From Pandoraea apista (GTDB taxonomy: Bacteria; Pseudomonadota; Gammaproteobacteria; Burkholderiales; Burkholderiaceae), in NCBI RefSeq assembly GCF_001465595.2, contig NZ_CP013481.2:1550001-1614000 (forward strand): a stretch of 64,000 nucleotides of DNA. Direction: 5' to 3'. Shown here piece after piece: positions 34,772-44,642 of this stretch. Under the pieces are notes generated by a model that did not search any database, was not told where the DNA came from, and saw only the letters and a list, made by a program, of their open reading frames with translations. The position numbers and the translations under genes are program-made. How positions within the stretch are numbered: the stretch's first letter is position 1; every line of letters begins with the position of its first letter.

Positions 34772-35465
34772 AACCGAGCGCCTTGCGATGGCCGAAGCGA
34801 ATCAGCACTTCGGAGAAGATGAGCGTTGCCACGGCCAGCGCGACCGAGATTGCGCACAGACGCCAGACCAGTGCGTCGCCGTCGGGCACCTGGGTGGCGG
34901 TGTAGATTGCGAGCGGCAGCGTCTGCGTCTGTCCGGGAATATTCGAGACGAACGTGATCGTCGCGCCGAACTCGCCGAGGGCGCGAGCGAACGCGAGCAC
35001 GAAGCCGTGCAGCACACCGGTGGCGCTCAGCGGTAACGTTACCGTGAAGAAGGTGAGCCAAGGGCCTGCCCCCAGTGTTTGCGCCGCTTGCTCCAGCCGG
35101 GTGTCGGACGATTCGAGCGCCTGCCGGATCGCTCGCACGAGCAGCGGGAAGCCCATGACGCCGGCGGCGAGCGCGGCCCCCGTCCAGCGAAACGCGAAGG
35201 TGAAGTTGAACCACTCGCGCAGCAGCTTGCCGATGGCGCCCTGTGCGCCGAACAGCACGAGCAGCGCGAAGCCGACGACCACCGGCGGCAGTACGAGCGG
35301 CAGGTGCAGGACGGCATCGAGCAACGTTTTGCCGGGGAAGTGCCGGCGAGCGAGCAGCCATGCGGCCGCATAGGCGAAGGGCAGGCTGCAAAGCGTGCCC
35401 CATAAGCCAATGCGCAGGCTGAGTTCGACGATGCCCCATTCTTCCGGGCTGAGACTCATGAACAT
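34761..35465 (-). CDS. modB: Molybdate ABC transporter permease
   Basis: A 234-residue inner-membrane permease with five to six helices. The family opening 'SPEEWGIVELSLRIGLWGTL', 'LLARRHFPGKTLLDAVLHLP' with 'LVLPPVVVGFALL', and the EAA-type loop 'LEQAAQTLGAGPWLTFFTVT' with 'RALGEFGATITFVSNIPGQT' are the ModB hallmarks. It lies between modA and modC on the same strand. About 200 bases separate it from modA; I see no gene or clear signal in that gap. Confidence 0.96.
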   Translation of the reverse strand: MFMSLSPEEWGIVELSLRIGLWGTLCSLPFAYAAAWLLARRHFPGKTLLDAVLHLPLVLPPVVVGFALLVLFGAQGAIGKLLREWFNFTFAFRWTGAALAAGVMGFPLLVRAIRQALESSDTRLEQAAQTLGAGPWLTFFTVTLPLSATGVLHGFVLAFARALGEFGATITFVSNIPGQTQTLPLAIYTATQVPDGDALVWRLCAISVALAVATLIFSEVLIRFGHRKALGYDG

Positions 35466-35671
35466 TCGGGCGAGCGATAGTGGGTAGCGGGGTTGGCCAG
35501 ACGCTCACGCGCCGGTCCTGCGAAAGGTAACGCCAGCGCCGTGGGCGACGGCACCGGCGGCCAACGCATTGGAGGAATACCGGGACTGTAGCGGATCTCG
35601 CCTGTTCGAGCGCGAAAGGCGTTCCTGGTATGCGTGCTGTATGTCCACCAAGTGTTACCGATGCGGCGAAA

Positions 35672-36427
35672 TCACGGGCGACCGAAGCCGAAACGCTGGA
35701 ACGTGGCCTGCGCGGTCGGGGTTTGCAGGAATTTGTAGAACGGATCGGCGTCGGCACGGTTGGCCTGTTTCGTCACGGCAACCGGGTAGACAATCGGCGC
35801 GTGGCTATCGGCCGGGAACGTGCCGGCGATACGTACGCGCTTCTCGGCGTTGGCGTCGGTCTTGTACACGATGCCGTAAGGCGCTTCGCCGCGGGCGACC
35901 AGCAATAAGGCGTTGCGCACGTTATCGGCGGCGGCAACCTTGCCCTGTACCTTCGTCCAGATGCCGAGCTTTTCGAGCGCAGCCTTACCGTAGAGGCCTG
36001 CCGGCACATGGGCCGGATCGCCCATGGCGAGCTTTCCGTTGCCGAGCTTGGCGTCGAGATCGATGCCCGGCTTCAGATCGATGTCGCCCATGGTCGTGGC
36101 CGGTGCGATCAGCACCAGCTCATTGCCCAGCAGGTTGCGGCGCGTGGTCGTGTCGATCAGGTCGTGCTTCTGCGCGTAGTCCATCCAGTCCTGGTCGGCC
36201 GAGATGAATACGTCGGCCGGCGCGCCTTTCTCGATCTGGCGTGCGAGCGTCGAGCTGGCGCCATACACGAGCACCGGTTTCTTGCCGGTTTCCTTGGTGT
36301 AGGCCGCCGAGAGATCGTCAAGGGCGTCTTTCATGCTGGCGGCGGCGAACACTTGCTGGGCTGCCGCGTGACCGGCAAACAACAGACTTGCGCCGACCGT
36401 GGCAATGCCCAGTGCGCGGCGCAACAT
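35672..36427 (-). CDS. modA: Molybdate ABC transporter substrate-binding protein
   Basis: A 251-residue periplasmic binding protein. The ATG at 36427 gives a compact signal peptide ('MLRRALGIATVGASLLFAGH', AAA-Q cleavage); ATGs at 36511 and 36568 would add an unnatural extension. The mature protein starts 'QQVFAAASMKDALDDLSAAY' and shows 'VLVYGASSTLARQIEKGAPA', 'DVFISADQDWMDYAQ' and the late 'KQANRADADPFYKFLQTPTA', typical of ModA. It captures molybdate or tungstate. A ModE-like operator lies about 200 bases upstream. Confidence 0.95.
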   Translation of the reverse strand: MLRRALGIATVGASLLFAGHAAAQQVFAAASMKDALDDLSAAYTKETGKKPVLVYGASSTLARQIEKGAPADVFISADQDWMDYAQKHDLIDTTTRRNLLGNELVLIAPATTMGDIDLKPGIDLDAKLGNGKLAMGDPAHVPAGLYGKAALEKLGIWTKVQGKVAAADNVRNALLLVARGEAPYGIVYKTDANAEKRVRIAGTFPADSHAPIVYPVAVTKQANRADADPFYKFLQTPTAQATFQRFGFGRP

Positions 36428-36625
36428 CGTGCCAGTCTTCTGCGGGGCTTGGGACTTGAAGCTAACGAGTTTAACGATAACGACGGCTTTCACGAATGTG
36501 GTCTCCAGCATGGGGTGGCGAGGTCGGCTCGATGTGTGGCGGCGAACAGGCCGCATGCTTTGAGCCAACTCGTGGGTGCGATCGGGCGGCGAGGCCGGAT
36601 TGCCGGTCGCGCAGTGCGCGCAACG

Positions 36626-36649
36626 CGTTATGTAGGATTATATATAACG
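36626..36649 (-). promoter_or_regulatory. ModE-like operator upstream of modABC
   Basis: Inverted half-sites CGTTAT (36626-36631) and ATAACG (36644-36649), 24 bases end to end, the same arms and total length as the E. coli mod operator as I recall it. The flanking G and C extend the symmetry. An AT-rich core lies between the arms. Confidence 0.78.
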
Positions 36650-36781
36650 CTTCGACGCTGTACAGGTATACGCCGTATCACGGCGCCCGAATGTGATCCC
36701 ATGCGGCAACTCCGCACCATGAAACGGAGAAATCGGGACGGCGTGCATGACTTCACGCGCTGGCCGGGCATGAACAGACAA

Positions 36782-36799
36782 GCGCCCGGTCACGGGCGC
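36782..36799 (-). terminator. Hairpin downstream of the TetR gene
   Basis: Seven-base perfect stem with a GTCA loop, 59 bases past the TetR stop. No T-run follows on the minus strand, so only a weak candidate. Confidence 0.35.
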
Positions 36800-36857
36800 C
36801 TGCTAATTAATATATGTAGTAAATCTTAGGAGGGGGGGCGTCGGTCGACGCGGACCT

Positions 36858-37523
36858 TCAGGCGAGGGCGGCTTGCGGCGTTTTACCTTCCGGGCGCAGC
36901 ATGGCCGGGCTTGTGCGCAGCATGTCGAAGAAGCCGTCGACCACGGCATCGCATTCTGCGCCGAGATCGTAGTCGGGCAGGAACAGCCAGTCCGACATCA
37001 TGCCGACGACCAGCGCGTGCAGCATGATCGCCGCGCGGCGCGTGTCGAGATGCTTCGGCAACTGGTTGCGCTCGATGGCGCGTTCCATGTCTCGCATGAT
37101 GCGCTGCTTGCCGTCGGCACATGCTTCACGCTGACGCTCGAGCACCGAAAGCATCTCGTTCGTGTATTCGCATTTGTGGAAAAGAATGTCGAGCACACGG
37201 CGGCGGCGCTCGTTACGCGCCGTCTCCTTGAGTACCAGCTTGCAGATATCGTGCATGCGCTCCATCGGATCGCCATTCTCCGGCTCGGCGCATTCTTCGT
37301 CGATCATGCGCTCCATGGGCAGGCGGATGCGGTCCGTCATGGCGTTGAACAGGTCGATCTTGTTCTTGAAGTGCCAGTAAATGGCGCCACGGGTCAGACC
37401 CGCAGCTTCGGCGATGTCGGAGAGCGACGTGCGCGATACCCCTTTCTGTGCAAACACCGCTTCGGCGGTGTCGAGCAACAGATTGCGGGTCTCGATCGCT
37501 TCCTCTTTGGTTCTGCGGGCCAT
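36858..37523 (-). CDS. TetR-family repressor of efflux operon (AcrR/BpeR-like)
   Basis: A 221-residue regulator. It starts 'MARRTKEEAIETRNLLLDTA', the AcrR/TtgR/BpeR N-terminus, with the helix-turn-helix 'SLSDIAEAAGLTRGAIYWHF' and 'KNKIDLFNAM'. The C-terminal ligand domain carries the AcrR-type 'RMHDICKLVLKETARNERRR'. The open frame extends to 37610, but that would begin inside the operator at 37605-37622, so 37523 is used. It is divergent from an RND efflux operon and almost certainly represses it by binding the palindrome in the promoter spacer. Confidence 0.95.
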   Translation of the reverse strand: MARRTKEEAIETRNLLLDTAEAVFAQKGVSRTSLSDIAEAAGLTRGAIYWHFKNKIDLFNAMTDRIRLPMERMIDEECAEPENGDPMERMHDICKLVLKETARNERRRRVLDILFHKCEYTNEMLSVLERQREACADGKQRIMRDMERAIERNQLPKHLDTRRAAIMLHALVVGMMSDWLFLPDYDLGAECDAVVDGFFDMLRTSPAMLRPEGKTPQAALA

Positions 37524-37600
37524 CGTCGTGTCACAGGGGCGGCGGAAATTTGCAAAATGCGATGTAAACCGGGACGCACTTTGGTGCGACGCAATATGAT

Positions 37601-37629
37601 TTACATACATTCATGAATGTATCTATAAT
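37601..37629 (+). promoter_or_regulatory. Efflux operon promoter with embedded AcrR-type operator
   Basis: -35 TTACAT (37601-37606), 17-base spacer, -10 TATAAT (37624-37629). The spacer is filled by an 18-base perfect palindrome centred on TCATGA (37605-37622) with arms ATACATTCA / TGAATGTAT, matching AcrR/TtgR boxes. TetR binding would block polymerase directly. Confidence 0.88.
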
Positions 37630-37863
37630 AGCAGCCGCTTGCTCTATTGCACAGGGAACATTTAAGCTCCTTCGTCTAAGGGAAAAACCTCACCGATGTA
37701 AGGGAGCCATTTGAGGCCGGATCACCCGGGCCTTTGGCACTCGCCGACCCGTCTTTGTGCGACAGGATTGCTGAACGGTATTCGCCACGGCAATCGTCGC
37801 CACCGCAATCGTCGCAACGTATCGTCATTTTGTTTGACCGCATTCCATTTATCGGGGGCGTAT

Positions 37864-39096
37864 ATGCACGTCAAGAGAAGTTCACTGGGGATGGTCACGG
37901 CCGTGGCACTCGCGGTATTGACCTTGGCCGCGTGCGGCAAGAAGCCGCAGCAGCCGCAGGGCATGGTGCCGGAAGTCGGCGTCGTGACACTGCAACCCCA
38001 GAACGTAACACTGACGACCGACCTGCCCGGACGCACCTCGCCCTTCCGCGTTGCCGACGTGCGTGCGCGCGTCGACGGCATCGTGCTCAAGCGCGATTTC
38101 ACCGAAGGCAGTGACGTCAAGGCAGGCCAGCGTCTGTACAAGATCGATCCGGCAACGTATCAGGCCGCCTATGACAACGCCAAGGCCACGCTGGCCAAGG
38201 CCGTCGCGAATCAGGCCTCGACCAAGCTGCTGGCCGATCGTTACAAGCAACTGGTCGCCGTTGAAGCCGTCTCGAAGCAGGATTACGACAACGCTGTGGC
38301 CGCCGCGCTACAGGCCGACGCCGATGTGCAGTCCGGTAAGGCCGCGGTCGAAACGGCGCGCATCAACCTTGGCTACACCGACGTGCCGGCACCGATTTCG
38401 GGCCGCACCGGCCTGTCGCAGGTGACCGAAGGCGCTTACGTGCAATCGGGCGCCGCTACGCTCATGACGACCGTTCAGCAGATCGATCCGATGTACGTGG
38501 ACGTGACGCAATCGGCCGCCGAGGGACTGCGTCTGCGCCGCTCGCTGGCTGAGGGCAAGCTGCAAAGCGCAGGCAAGAACGCCGCCAAGGTCGAACTGAC
38601 GCTGGAAGACGGCACGAAATACCCGCTCGAAGGCAAGCTGCAGTTCTCCGACATCACCGTCGATCAGACGACCGGTTCGGTGACTGTGCGCGCTATCTTC
38701 CCGAACCCGAACCGCGAGTTGCTGCCCGGCATGTTCGTGCACGCCCGACTCCAGGAAGGGGTGAAGGAAGGCGGTCTGCTCGTGCCGCAACAGGGTGTCA
38801 CGCGTGACCAGAAGGGTCAGCCGACGGCACTGATCGTGAACAAGGAAGGCAAGGTCGAACTGCGTCAACTGGTGACCGATCGCGCGATCGGCGACAAGTG
38901 GCTGGTGAGCTCGGGCCTGGCAGTGGGCGATCAGGTGATCGTGTCGGGTCTGCAGAAAGTACGCCCGGGTGCGCCGGCCAAGGCTGTGCCGGCACAGCTT
39001 CCGGGGGCGGCGCCGGCGCCGGCGGGGGCCAGTGCACCGGCTGCGGCAGCATCTGCCTCGCAGGCGAGCACTGCCTCGGCCGCCAACGCTCAATAA
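37864..39096 (+). CDS. RND efflux periplasmic adaptor (AcrA/BpeA-like)
   Basis: A 410-residue membrane-fusion lipoprotein. The ATG at 37864 follows GGGGG; the open frame to 37711 lacks similarity. The lipobox 'LAVLTLAACGKK' gives an acylated Cys. The barrel-sandwich parts are 'VRARVDGIVLKRDFTEGSDV' and 'RINLGYTDVPAPISGRTGLS', joined by an alpha-hairpin (residues ~95-150). The beta-barrel carries 'NPNRELLPGMFVHARLQEGV'. A 40-residue Ala/Pro/Ser-rich tail closes it. It links the inner-membrane pump and outer-membrane channel encoded next. Confidence 0.95.
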   Translation: MHVKRSSLGMVTAVALAVLTLAACGKKPQQPQGMVPEVGVVTLQPQNVTLTTDLPGRTSPFRVADVRARVDGIVLKRDFTEGSDVKAGQRLYKIDPATYQAAYDNAKATLAKAVANQASTKLLADRYKQLVAVEAVSKQDYDNAVAAALQADADVQSGKAAVETARINLGYTDVPAPISGRTGLSQVTEGAYVQSGAATLMTTVQQIDPMYVDVTQSAAEGLRLRRSLAEGKLQSAGKNAAKVELTLEDGTKYPLEGKLQFSDITVDQTTGSVTVRAIFPNPNRELLPGMFVHARLQEGVKEGGLLVPQQGVTRDQKGQPTALIVNKEGKVELRQLVTDRAIGDKWLVSSGLAVGDQVIVSGLQKVRPGAPAKAVPAQLPGAAPAPAGASAPAAAASASQASTASAANAQ

Positions 39097-39111
39097 CGCG
39101 GAGCCTCATTC

Positions 39112-42100
39112 ATGGCAAAGTTTTTTATCGATCGCCCGATTTTTGCGTGGGTGATCGCGATTGTCATCATGCTGGCCGGTGCGCTTTCAATTCTGAAGCT
39201 CCCGGTCTCGCAATATCCGCCCATCGCACCGCCTTCGGTGCAGATCACTGCGACTTACCCGGGCGCTTCGGCGCAGACCGTTCAGGATACGGTCACGCAG
39301 GTGATCGAGCAGCAGATGAACGGTATCGACAACCTCGAGTACATGTCGTCGACGTCTGACGGCTCGGGTACGGCACAGATTACGCTGACCTTCTCGCAGG
39401 GCACGAACCCGGACATTGCGCAGGTGCAGGTGCAGAACAAACTGCAACTTGCCACGCCGCTGCTGCCGCAGCAGGTGCAACAGCAGGGTATCAAGGTGGC
39501 CAAGGCGACCAAGAACTTCCTGCTGGTGATCGGTGCGTATTCCGACGACGGTCAGATGACCGACATCGACCTTGCAAACTACATTGCCGCCAACGTGCAG
39601 GACCCGATCAGCCGTGTGAACGGTGTGGGTCAGGTGCAGCTCTTCGGTTCGCAGTACGCAATGCGCGTCTGGGTCGATCCGCAGAAACTGAACGGCTACA
39701 ACCTCACCGTCATCGACGTTTCGAACGCCATTTCGGCGCAGAACGTTCAGATTTCGGCCGGTGAGCTGGGCGGCGCCCCGGCAGTGAAGGGGCAGCAGCT
39801 CAATGCCACCGTGACGGCGCAAAGCCGCCTGCAAACGCCGGAGCAGTTCCGCAAGATTCTGCTCAAGGTCAACAAGGACGGCTCGCAAGTGCGTCTGGGC
39901 GACGTGGCGCGCATCGAGCTTGGCGGCGAATCGTATCAGGTGGTGGCACGCTATAACGGCAAACCGGCCGCCGGTCTGGCCATTACGCTGGCCACGGGCG
40001 CGAACGCGCTGCAAACCGCTACGGCGGTCAAGCAGGCGGTCACCGAGCTGGAGCCGTACTTCCCGGCGGGCATGAAGGTCGATTACCCGTACGACACCAC
40101 GCCGTTCGTGAAGATCTCGATCGAAGAAGTGATCAAGACTCTCATCGAAGGTATCGTGCTCGTGTTCCTGGTGATGTATCTGTTCCTGCAAAACCTGCGG
40201 GCAACGATCATCCCGACGATTGCCGTGCCGGTCGTGTTGCTCGGTACGTTCGGCATCATGGGTGCGGCAGGTTTCTCCATCAATACCTTGTCGATGTTCG
40301 GGCTGGTGCTGGCTATCGGTCTGCTCGTTGACGATGCCATTGTGGTGGTGGAAAACGTCGAACGGGTGATGGCCGAAGAGGGGCTGAGTCCGAAGGAAGC
40401 GACGAAGAAGGCGATGGATCAGATCGTCGGCGCGCTGGTGGGCGTGGCGCTGGTGCTCTCGGCGGTGTTCGTGCCGATGGCGTTCTTCGGCGGCTCGACC
40501 GGGGCCATCTATCGTCAGTTCTCGCTGACGATCGTGGCGGCCATGGCGCTCTCGGTGCTGGTGGCTATCGTGCTGACGCCGGCCATGTGCGCAACGATTC
40601 TCAAGCCGATCAAGAAGGGCGAAGTGCACGAGAAGCGCGGCTTCTTCGGCTGGTTCAACCGCACGTTCGACAAGGGTTCGAAGAAGTATCAGAGTCAGGT
40701 CGAACGGATTCTGAAGCGCAGCACGCCGCTCGTGATCGTGTATGTCGTGATCGTGGCGGTCGTGGGCTTCCTGTTCGTGCGCATGCCGACGGCGTTCTTG
40801 CCGGATGAAGATCAGGGCTACTTCTTCAACCTGGTGCAATTGCCGCCGGGCGCGACGCAAGAGCGCACGCTCGACGTCATGAAGCAGGTCGAGAAGCATT
40901 ACCTCGAGAATGAAAAGGACGCTGTGCGTTCGATCTTCACGGTGACGGGCTTCGGCTTCAACGGCCGTGGTCAGAACGTGGGTCTGGCGTTCACGATGTT
41001 GCGTCCGTGGGAAGACCGTCAGTCGTCCAATCTGAAGGTGCAGGCGGTGATCGCGCGTTCGTATCAGGCGTTCGCAAGCGTGAAGGACGCCATGATCTTC
41101 GCGATCAACCCGCCGTCGGTGCCGGAACTGGGTAACGCGGGCGGTATCGACTTCGAACTGCAAGATCGCGCGGGCCTTGGTCACGACGCGTTGATGGCCG
41201 CACGCAACCAGCTTCTCGGATTGGCGGCAAAGAATCCGAACCTGGCGAACATGCGTCCGAACGGTCTCGACGACACTCCGCAGTACAAGGTGGACGTCGA
41301 CGAAGAAAAGGCCGCAGCACTGGGTCTGTCGATTGCCGACGTGTACACCACGCTCTCGGCCTCGTGGGGTTCGTCCTACGTGAACGACTTCATCGACCGC
41401 GGGCGTGTGAAGAAGGTGTACGTGATGTCGGAGGCGAAGGACCGCATGCTGCCGCAAGACATCAACAAGCTGTACGTACGCAACGCGAGCGGAACCATGG
41501 TGCCGTTCTCGGCCTTCGCGACCGGCAAGTGGACTTACGGCTCGCCGCGTCTGGAGCGATACAACGGCGTGCCTGCGGTGGAAATTCAGGGTATGCCGGC
41601 ACCGGGCAAGTCGTCGGGTGACGCCATGAAGGCCGTGGAAGAAATCGCGAAGCAACTGCCGCCGGGTATCGGTCTGGAGTGGACGGGGCTGTCGTTTGAA
41701 GAGCGCATTTCGGGTTCGCAGGCACCGGCGCTGTACGCCATCTCGATCCTGATTGTGTTCTTGTGTCTGGCTGCGTTGTACGAGAGCTGGTCGATTCCGT
41801 TCTCGGTGATTCTGGTGGTGCCGCTGGGCGTGTTGGGTGCACTGCTGGCAGCCACGCTGCGCGGGTTGTCGAACGACGTGTACTTCCAGGTGGGTCTGCT
41901 CACGACTGTGGGTCTGTCGGCGAAGAACGCGATTCTGATCGTGGAATTTGCCAAGGATCTGCAAGAGCAGGGCCGCACACTCATGGAGGCGACGATGGAA
42001 GCGGTGCGACTGCGTTTGCGCCCGATTCTGATGACGTCGATGGCGTTCGTTCTCGGGGTGTTGCCGCTTGCGATCTCGAACGGTGCCGGCTCGGCTTCGC

Positions 42101-42285
42101 AGCACGCTATCGGTACCGGCGTGATCGGCGGTATGCTGGCGGCAACGTTCCTGGCGATCTACTACGTGCCGGTCTTCTTCGTGATGGTGCGCAAGCGCTT
42201 CGCCCATGAGGATCTGGATACCGTGGAACACCCGGAAGCGCGTCACGTGCAACCGGACGCCGGCCCCGCCAAGGAAGGAAACTGA
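39112..42285 (+). CDS. RND multidrug efflux transporter, HAE1 family (AcrB/BpeB-like)
   Basis: A 1057-residue inner-membrane proton antiporter. It opens '[20 protein letters not shown]' and has the two-repeat plan with 12 helices. Helix 4 shows '[20 protein letters not shown]', whose paired Asp residues carry protons; helix 10 retains the matching lysine region '[20 protein letters not shown]'. '[20 protein letters not shown]' and '[18 protein letters not shown]' match AcrB porter domains. It exports drugs and other amphiphiles through the adaptor and the outer-membrane factor. The spacing to the adaptor (15 bases) and the next gene (2 bases) shows one operon. Confidence 0.97.
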   Translation: MAKFFIDRPIFAWVIAIVIMLAGALSILKLPVSQYPPIAPPSVQITATYPGASAQTVQDTVTQVIEQQMNGIDNLEYMSSTSDGSGTAQITLTFSQGTNPDIAQVQVQNKLQLATPLLPQQVQQQGIKVAKATKNFLLVIGAYSDDGQMTDIDLANYIAANVQDPISRVNGVGQVQLFGSQYAMRVWVDPQKLNGYNLTVIDVSNAISAQNVQISAGELGGAPAVKGQQLNATVTAQSRLQTPEQFRKILLKVNKDGSQVRLGDVARIELGGESYQVVARYNGKPAAGLAITLATGANALQTATAVKQAVTELEPYFPAGMKVDYPYDTTPFVKISIEEVIKTLIEGIVLVFLVMYLFLQNLRATIIPTIAVPVVLLGTFGIMGAAGFSINTLSMFGLVLAIGLLVDDAIVVVENVERVMAEEGLSPKEATKKAMDQIVGALVGVALVLSAVFVPMAFFGGSTGAIYRQFSLTIVAAMALSVLVAIVLTPAMCATILKPIKKGEVHEKRGFFGWFNRTFDKGSKKYQSQVERILKRSTPLVIVYVVIVAVVGFLFVRMPTAFLPDEDQGYFFNLVQLPPGATQERTLDVMKQVEKHYLENEKDAVRSIFTVTGFGFNGRGQNVGLAFTMLRPWEDRQSSNLKVQAVIARSYQAFASVKDAMIFAINPPSVPELGNAGGIDFELQDRAGLGHDALMAARNQLLGLAAKNPNLANMRPNGLDDTPQYKVDVDEEKAAALGLSIADVYTTLSASWGSSYVNDFIDRGRVKKVYVMSEAKDRMLPQDINKLYVRNASGTMVPFSAFATGKWTYGSPRLERYNGVPAVEIQGMPAPGKSSGDAMKAVEEIAKQLPPGIGLEWTGLSFEERISGSQAPALYAISILIVFLCLAALYESWSIPFSVILVVPLGVLGALLAATLRGLSNDVYFQVGLLTTVGLSAKNAILIVEFAKDLQEQGRTLMEATMEAVRLRLRPILMTSMAFVLGVLPLAISNGAGSASQHAIGTGVIGGMLAATFLAIYYVPVFFVMVRKRFAHEDLDTVEHPEARHVQPDAGPAKEGN

Positions 42286-42287
42286 CT

Positions 42288-43778
42288 ATGAAGCACAAAG
42301 CATTGCCGATGGCCTTGGCGGCAGCGTTCCTGGCAGGCTGTACCCTCGCGCCGCACTATGAGCGGCCCGAGGCACCGGTTGCCACGTCGTTCCCCACTGG
42401 CCCGGCTTACAAGACGCCCGGGGCGGCGAACCAGAACGGCGCTTCCGGCAGCAATGCCGTGATGGCGGCCGATCTGGGCTGGCGAGATTTTTTCACCGAT
42501 CCCCGTCTGCAAAAGCTGATCGAGATCGCGCTGGAGAACAACCGCGATCTGCGAGTCTCGATGCTCAACATCGAAGCCGCGCGTGCGCAGTATCAGATTC
42601 AGCGCTCGGCGCTGCTGCCCTCGGTTGGGGCGGCGGGGCAGGCGTCGATTCAGCGCTCGCCGGCGGACTTGTCGACGTCGGGACGCGCCGGCGTGAGCCG
42701 CAGCTATCAGGTGGGTGTGGGCTTCACGTCGTATGAACTCGATCTGTTCGGTCGTATCCAGAGCCTGAAGGATCAGGCGTTGGAGACGTATCTGGCTAGC
42801 GAGGACACGGCCAAGGCAGCGCATATGACGCTGATCTCGGAAGTGGCGACGGCGTACCTCACCTGGCTGGCAGATCAGGAACTGCTCAAACTCACCTCGG
42901 ACACGCTCAAGAGTCAGGAATCGTCGTATGAGCTGACCAAGCGCAGCTTCAACGTGGGCACGGCGTCCGGGCTGGATCTGCGTCAGGCGCAAACGCCGGT
43001 CGATACGGCGCGGGCGAATTTCGCCCAGTACACGCGTCAGGTGGCGCAGGACGAGAACGCGCTCACGCTGCTCATTGGCCAGCCGTTGCCGGCCGATCTG
43101 CCGCCGGGCCGTCCGCTCGATGGGCAGGGGCTGCTTGCCGACCTGCCGGCCGGGTTGCCCTCGGATCTGTTGCTGCGCCGTCCGGATGTCACGGCGGCCG
43201 AGCACACGCTCAAGGGCGCCAACGCGAACATCGGTGCAGCGCGTGCGGCGTTCTTCCCGTCGATCTCTCTGACGGCGAACGCAGGGACGGCCAGTGCGTC
43301 GTTGAGCAATTTGTTCAAGGGCGGGCAGGGCGCCTGGTCGTTTGCCCCGACCATCACGCTGCCGATCTTCGCTGGCGGGCAGAACATCGCCAACCTCGAT
43401 TTGGCCAAGGTGCAGAAGCGTATCGAGATCGCCAACTACGAGAAGGCGATTCAGACGGCATTCCGCGAAGTGTCCGATGGGTTGGCCGCACGCGGCACGC
43501 TCGACGATCAGGTCGCGGCGCAGGAGTCGCTCGTCAAGGCGAGCGACGAGAGTTACAAACTCTCGGATCTGCGCTATCGCAACGGCGTGGACAGCTACCT
43601 GAACGCGCTCGTCTCGCAACGTGCGCTGTACTCGGCACAGCAAACGCTGATTGCCACACGCCTGTCGCGCTGGACCAACCTCGTCACGCTGTACAAGGCG
43701 CTTGGCGGTGGTTGGGAAGAGCGCTCGGTCCCGGCCAACGCCGGTACGGCGTCGGCACCGGCGGCGGCTTCGTCGTGA
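42288..43778 (+). CDS. NodT-family outer-membrane efflux lipoprotein (OprM/OprB-like)
   Basis: A 496-residue outer-membrane factor. The lipobox '[14 protein letters not shown]' is followed by '[14 protein letters not shown]'. Two homologous halves of long coiled-coil helices are seen ('[20 protein letters not shown]', '[20 protein letters not shown]'; '[20 protein letters not shown]'). The family mark '[20 protein letters not shown]' is present. It trimerises into the channel that completes the tripartite pump. It begins two bases after the pump gene stop, and a strong terminator follows about 110 bases downstream. Confidence 0.96.
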   Translation: MKHKALPMALAAAFLAGCTLAPHYERPEAPVATSFPTGPAYKTPGAANQNGASGSNAVMAADLGWRDFFTDPRLQKLIEIALENNRDLRVSMLNIEAARAQYQIQRSALLPSVGAAGQASIQRSPADLSTSGRAGVSRSYQVGVGFTSYELDLFGRIQSLKDQALETYLASEDTAKAAHMTLISEVATAYLTWLADQELLKLTSDTLKSQESSYELTKRSFNVGTASGLDLRQAQTPVDTARANFAQYTRQVAQDENALTLLIGQPLPADLPPGRPLDGQGLLADLPAGLPSDLLLRRPDVTAAEHTLKGANANIGAARAAFFPSISLTANAGTASASLSNLFKGGQGAWSFAPTITLPIFAGGQNIANLDLAKVQKRIEIANYEKAIQTAFREVSDGLAARGTLDDQVAAQESLVKASDESYKLSDLRYRNGVDSYLNALVSQRALYSAQQTLIATRLSRWTNLVTLYKALGGGWEERSVPANAGTASAPAAASS

Positions 43779-44129
43779 TCGTGCCGTGACGCGGTCGCTT
43801 GCGTTGAAGATGTCGTGAGATCGGGTGCGACGAGCGTCGCATAACGGTCTCGAAACGACGCAAGGTTTGACCCTCGCAGTATCAGAAACGCCCGGCAATG
43901 CGCCGGGCGTTTTGTCTTTTTGCGCCGTGCGGCGCGGAAAATAGGCTCAGTTCCCGAGAGGTTTAGACGCCGGGTTCTACGCTCGCCCCTACCTCCCGTA
44001 GCGCTTCGTCGCTATCCTTGATCGCGTTGTATTCGCAACACCCCGAACGTCGGCGCGAGCGCTTCATAACATCCGCGAATTGACGCACGGGACATATATA
44101 AGCTGACTGCTTTTCCAGGGAGAGACACC
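43779..44129. other. 351-base gap after the efflux operon
   Basis: Contains the operon terminator (43886-43919) and upstream sequence of the acyl-CoA-binding-protein gene. No further gene is seen. Confidence 0.6.
43886..43919 (+). terminator. Intrinsic terminator of the efflux operon
   Basis: Stem AACGCCCGGC / GCCGGGCGTT with a five-base loop, followed by TTTGTCTTTTT. Confidence 0.9.
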
Positions 44130-44387
44130 ATGAGCGATCTTCAAGCACGCTTCGAAGAGGCGGTAGCCCAATCCAAGACGCTGCCCGAACGCCCCGACAA
44201 TTTCACGTTGCTGCGTATCTATGCGCTCTTCAAACAAGGCACCGAGGGCGACGTCTCCGGCACGCGTCCCGGTATGACGGATTTCGTCGGTCGCGCCAAA
44301 TTCGACGCTTGGGAAATGCTCAAGGGCAAGTCGAAGGAAGAGGCGCAAGAGGCTTATGTCGCACTCGTCGACGAGCTGAAGGGGTAA
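44130..44387 (+). CDS. Acyl-CoA-binding protein
   Basis: An 85-residue protein of the eukaryotic-type ACBP family, a four-helix bundle that binds long-chain acyl-CoA in the cytosol. Signatures are 'FEEAVAQSKTLPERPDNFTL', 'LRIYALFKQGTEGDVSGTRP' and 'FVGRAKFDAWEMLKGKSKEE' with the invariant Tyr, Lys and Trp residues. Length matches ACBP (85-90). GGGAGAG precedes the ATG. It is monocistronic, ending in a terminator at 44474. Bacterial ACBPs are scattered, frequent in beta-proteobacteria, and little studied. Confidence 0.96.
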   Translation: MSDLQARFEEAVAQSKTLPERPDNFTLLRIYALFKQGTEGDVSGTRPGMTDFVGRAKFDAWEMLKGKSKEEAQEAYVALVDELKG

Positions 44388-44473
44388 TGCTGACGGACAC
44401 CGCGTTGCCCATCATGTGACGATGCAGCGACAATCGGGCGGCGCAGAATGCGCTCGGTGTGATGGGCCCAAAG

Positions 44474-44498
44474 ACGGCGACTTCGGTCGCCGTTTTTT
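44474..44498 (+). terminator. Intrinsic terminator of the ACBP gene
   Basis: Stem ACGGCGAC / GTCGCCGT with a TTCG tetraloop and six T. Confidence 0.9.
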
Positions 44499-44642
44499 AT
44501 GGGCGTTCGTCGAGAACTGAGGTATCGCGTACGAGAAGTGAGGTGGCGTATGACGGGGTAGGTTTTGCGGCACCGTCCGATTGGCGTGTCGCGGAGCGTG
44601 GGCGACGATGGACTCGTCATCAACGAGACGAGAGACCGAACC

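Larger units (their letters stand above)
36428..36857. other. 430-base region between modA and the TetR gene
   Basis: Holds the modABC promoter region with a ModE-like operator (36626-36649) and, further right, a hairpin GCGCCCG-GTCA-CGGGCGC (36782-36799) that may end TetR transcription. No gene is seen. Confidence 0.6.

Noticed and set aside
39187..42252. A 1,021-codon open frame antisense to the RND pump gene
   Set aside because: Arg/His-rich translation without domains; it mirrors the codon bias of the real pump gene on the other strand.
42243..43898. A 551-codon open frame antisense to the outer-membrane factor gene
   Set aside because: Basic, His-rich, no signal or domain; a shadow of the real gene.
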